Part shown: positions 5,068-6,523 of the stretch, piece after piece
Layout: the number at the start of each line of letters is the position of its first letter
Numbering within the stretch: position 1 is the first letter of the stretch
Source of the DNA: Oscillospiraceae bacterium
GTDB lineage: Bacteria; Bacillota; Clostridia; Oscillospirales; Ruminococcaceae
DNA: 6,523 nucleotides
Direction: 5' to 3'
Assembly: GCA_009784765.1 (NCBI GenBank)
Contig: WQXP01000068.1
Span: 1 to 6,523, forward strand
Translations under genes and position numbers: made by a program
Notes under the pieces: model-generated
Databases searched by the model: none
What the model was told of the DNA's origin: nothing
What the model saw: only the letters and a program-made list of their open reading frames with translations

Positions 5068-6523
5068 ATGAAAAACCTGAAAAATCCGGGCCGCCGTAAA
5101 TCGCTGTTGGCGTTAATTGTATCTGTGTCTGTATTTCTGCAACTGCTCGTGAGCTTTTCGCCCCCTGATATGCAAGCCTCTGCTGTTACGGCAGGGGAGT
5201 TCGCAGAGGCTGTAACCATATCGCGGGTTGCGCTGTACAGCGGAACGCGGGAGTTAGTCAACGGCGACAGTGTTCGCTCGACAGAGGGAAGTGTCCCCGG
5301 GGACGCTCTGATTCTGAGGCAGTTTTTCACAATCACGGCGCAGCAGGCACAAGAGATTCATGAAAACCCTGAAAAGACTTACTCAATCCCCATTCCTTAC
5401 GGGCTTCGCTGGAGTGCCGCATACACAACCACACTGCGCGTGAACCGCACAGTGCCGTTCGCGACGTTGACAGTGCCGGGGGCGGGCGGAACAGCGACAA
5501 TCACCTTTGGAGGTGAGTTTTGGGAAAGCTATATAATCGGCGATTTTATCGACGACGGCTGGCTCGACATAAACTGTGAGTTAGACGGCGCAAACCTCCC
5601 TGACGCTCATAATTTTGAGCTTGATTTAAGCAACGCAGACCCTCTCAAACTTCTGCATTTTAATAGACGCCCCGCTGCGCGGTTTTTGAACAAGACCGGG
5701 GAGTATGTCGAAAATCAATTTGTATGGACGATTACTTACGCGCCGCCGGGAGGAACTGCTCTCAACGCATTGACGTTCGTTGACCGCTTCGACCATACAA
5801 TCCACACACTTGTAGACACCCCGACCTTTGCGGGTGATGTTGTTATTGAGGACGACCCCGACGAACCTGACTTTACAATCATTACTTTTACGCCGACAAC
5901 TCTGCCGACCTTCGACGCGCCGCTGATTTTCAGCTACAAAACGCGGCTCACTGACGAGAGCTTAGGGGCACCAGCAGGTTCTCCGACATCGGGAGTTATA
6001 ACAGCGAAGAACAGCGTAACCGTGTCTGAAAACGACCCTGTTACTTGGAGCGGGCCTGTGAGTGCCGAAGTAAAAGTAAGCGAGGAAGCGCGGCAGTGGA
6101 CGACTAAAAGCGGGCGGCAAATCCCGGGAACACGGGATATGGAGTGGGTAATCGTCATTAACACGAACGACCGCCATCTCACCGACCTTGTGCTGTATGA
6201 CCACCTCCCCGAGTGGATGGAAAATCCCCACGAGTTCACCATTAACGGAAACGGAGTTACACTGACACCCACGCCGGGCTTTCATAAGGGTAATCCCTAT
6301 TCGTTCAGCCTTGTTATCCCACAAGAACCCGGAGGCGGCTATCACCACGAGTATGTTATCACTTATAGAACAACAATCAAAGACATATACTTCGATAATC
6401 CGAAGCTTCTTCGTGTCGGCAATAACAAGGCTTGGTTAGATTTCAACTGGCACAGACCCGGCCCCGGCCCGGGAACGTGGGACTTCCCCCCCCCGACTAT
6501 TAACCAACCCGTATCTCACGTTA
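5068..6523 (+). CDS. Secreted Cna-like surface adhesin (partial, 3' end outside window)
   Basis: The frame is open for 485 codons from the ATG to the window edge. The start has AAAGGGAGGG 10 bases upstream and a strong promoter. Residues 1-39 form a signal peptide: basic start (KNPGRRK), hydrophobic core (about 13-31) and a likely cut after ASA39. Residues 40-200 are beta-rich, with no family recognised. Two related modules follow. Module 1 (about 207-320) has NKTGEYVENQFVWTITY, then LTFVDRF and AKNSVTV. Module 2 (about 345-458) has TKSGRQIPGTRDMEWVIVIN, then LVLYDHLPEW and GNNKAWLDF. This pattern (Lys, then Trp and an N-terminal strand, an Asp at the end of the next strand, a late Asn) resembles collagen-adhesin-type domains of Gram-positive surface proteins. 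A Pro/Gly run (463-469) and a C9 tract close the visible part. Ligand and wall anchor are not visible. The plus-strand gene at the left edge may also be a surface protein. Confidence 0.8.
   Translation, partial: MKNLKNPGRRKSLLALIVSVSVFLQLLVSFSPPDMQASAVTAGEFAEAVTISRVALYSGTRELVNGDSVRSTEGSVPGDALILRQFFTITAQQAQEIHENPEKTYSIPIPYGLRWSAAYTTTLRVNRTVPFATLTVPGAGGTATITFGGEFWESYIIGDFIDDGWLDINCELDGANLPDAHNFELDLSNADPLKLLHFNRRPAARFLNKTGEYVENQFVWTITYAPPGGTALNALTFVDRFDHTIHTLVDTPTFAGDVVIEDDPDEPDFTIITFTPTTLPTFDAPLIFSYKTRLTDESLGAPAGSPTSGVITAKNSVTVSENDPVTWSGPVSAEVKVSEEARQWTTKSGRQIPGTRDMEWVIVINTNDRHLTDLVLYDHLPEWMENPHEFTINGNGVTLTPTPGFHKGNPYSFSLVIPQEPGGGYHHEYVITYRTTIKDIYFDNPKLLRVGNNKAWLDFNWHRPGPGPGTWDFPPPTINQPVSHV
6486..6494 (+). 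repeat. Poly-C tract (C9) in the adhesin coding region
   Basis: Nine consecutive C bases encode the end of Phe473 and Pro474-476. Losing one base keeps a frame open to the window edge; gaining one brings a TAA within about four codons. It lies just after a CCCGGCCCCGGCCCGGG-like GC-rich stretch (about 6457-6474). Confidence 0.9.

Noticed and set aside
5934..6348. Two minus-strand open frames of 112 and 128 codons within the adhesin region
   Set aside because: They are antisense to a frame that is open for 485 codons with a promoter, ribosome binding site and signal peptide, and they show no features of their own.

Overview
The window suggests a spore-forming member of the Bacillota, most likely class Clostridia. 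The grounds are a recognisable spoIIR, a plsY-gpsA pair, strong AGGAGG-type ribosome binding sites, a TTG start with an excellent Shine-Dalgarno sequence, and sigma-A promoters with 17-bp spacers. Base composition is moderate, and surface-protein genes lie at both edges. The species cannot be named from the sequence.

Layout. Bases 1-120 are the last 39 codons of a plus-strand gene of unknown function. A strong hairpin at 135-161, which could terminate in both directions, separates it from a minus-strand pair: an ECF sigma factor (2305-1733) followed by a one-pass membrane protein (1651-179) that is probably its anti-sigma factor, with a large outside domain containing beta-propeller-like stretches. 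Diverging from the sigma factor is spoIIR (2449-3141, plus), the forespore signal that triggers pro-sigma-E processing. It converges on gpsA (4189-3197, minus), which overlaps plsY (4911-4186, minus) by 4 bp; together these encode glycerol-3-phosphate synthesis and its first acylation. A 33-bp imperfect inverted repeat at 4943-5027 carries two near-mirror sigma-A promoters. One drives plsY-gpsA; the other drives a large secreted adhesin-like gene (5068 onward) that runs off the right edge. No gene-free stretch exceeds 300 bases.

How it fits together. Three envelope themes sit side by side: an extracytoplasmic stress or signal pair, phospholipid synthesis, and surface adhesins. The paired promoters may tie adhesin expression to membrane-lipid synthesis, but that is inference.

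The most notable signals are repeats placed in or near genes. A 7-nt tandem repeat lies inside gpsA. Hairpin elements with a 3-nt AAA/TTT loop occur in the spoIIR coding region, at the spoIIR/gpsA junction and between the sigma and anti-sigma genes. A C9 tract lies in the adhesin gene. The adhesin also shows two modules with the lysine-aspartate-asparagine spacing expected of self-forming isopeptide bonds.
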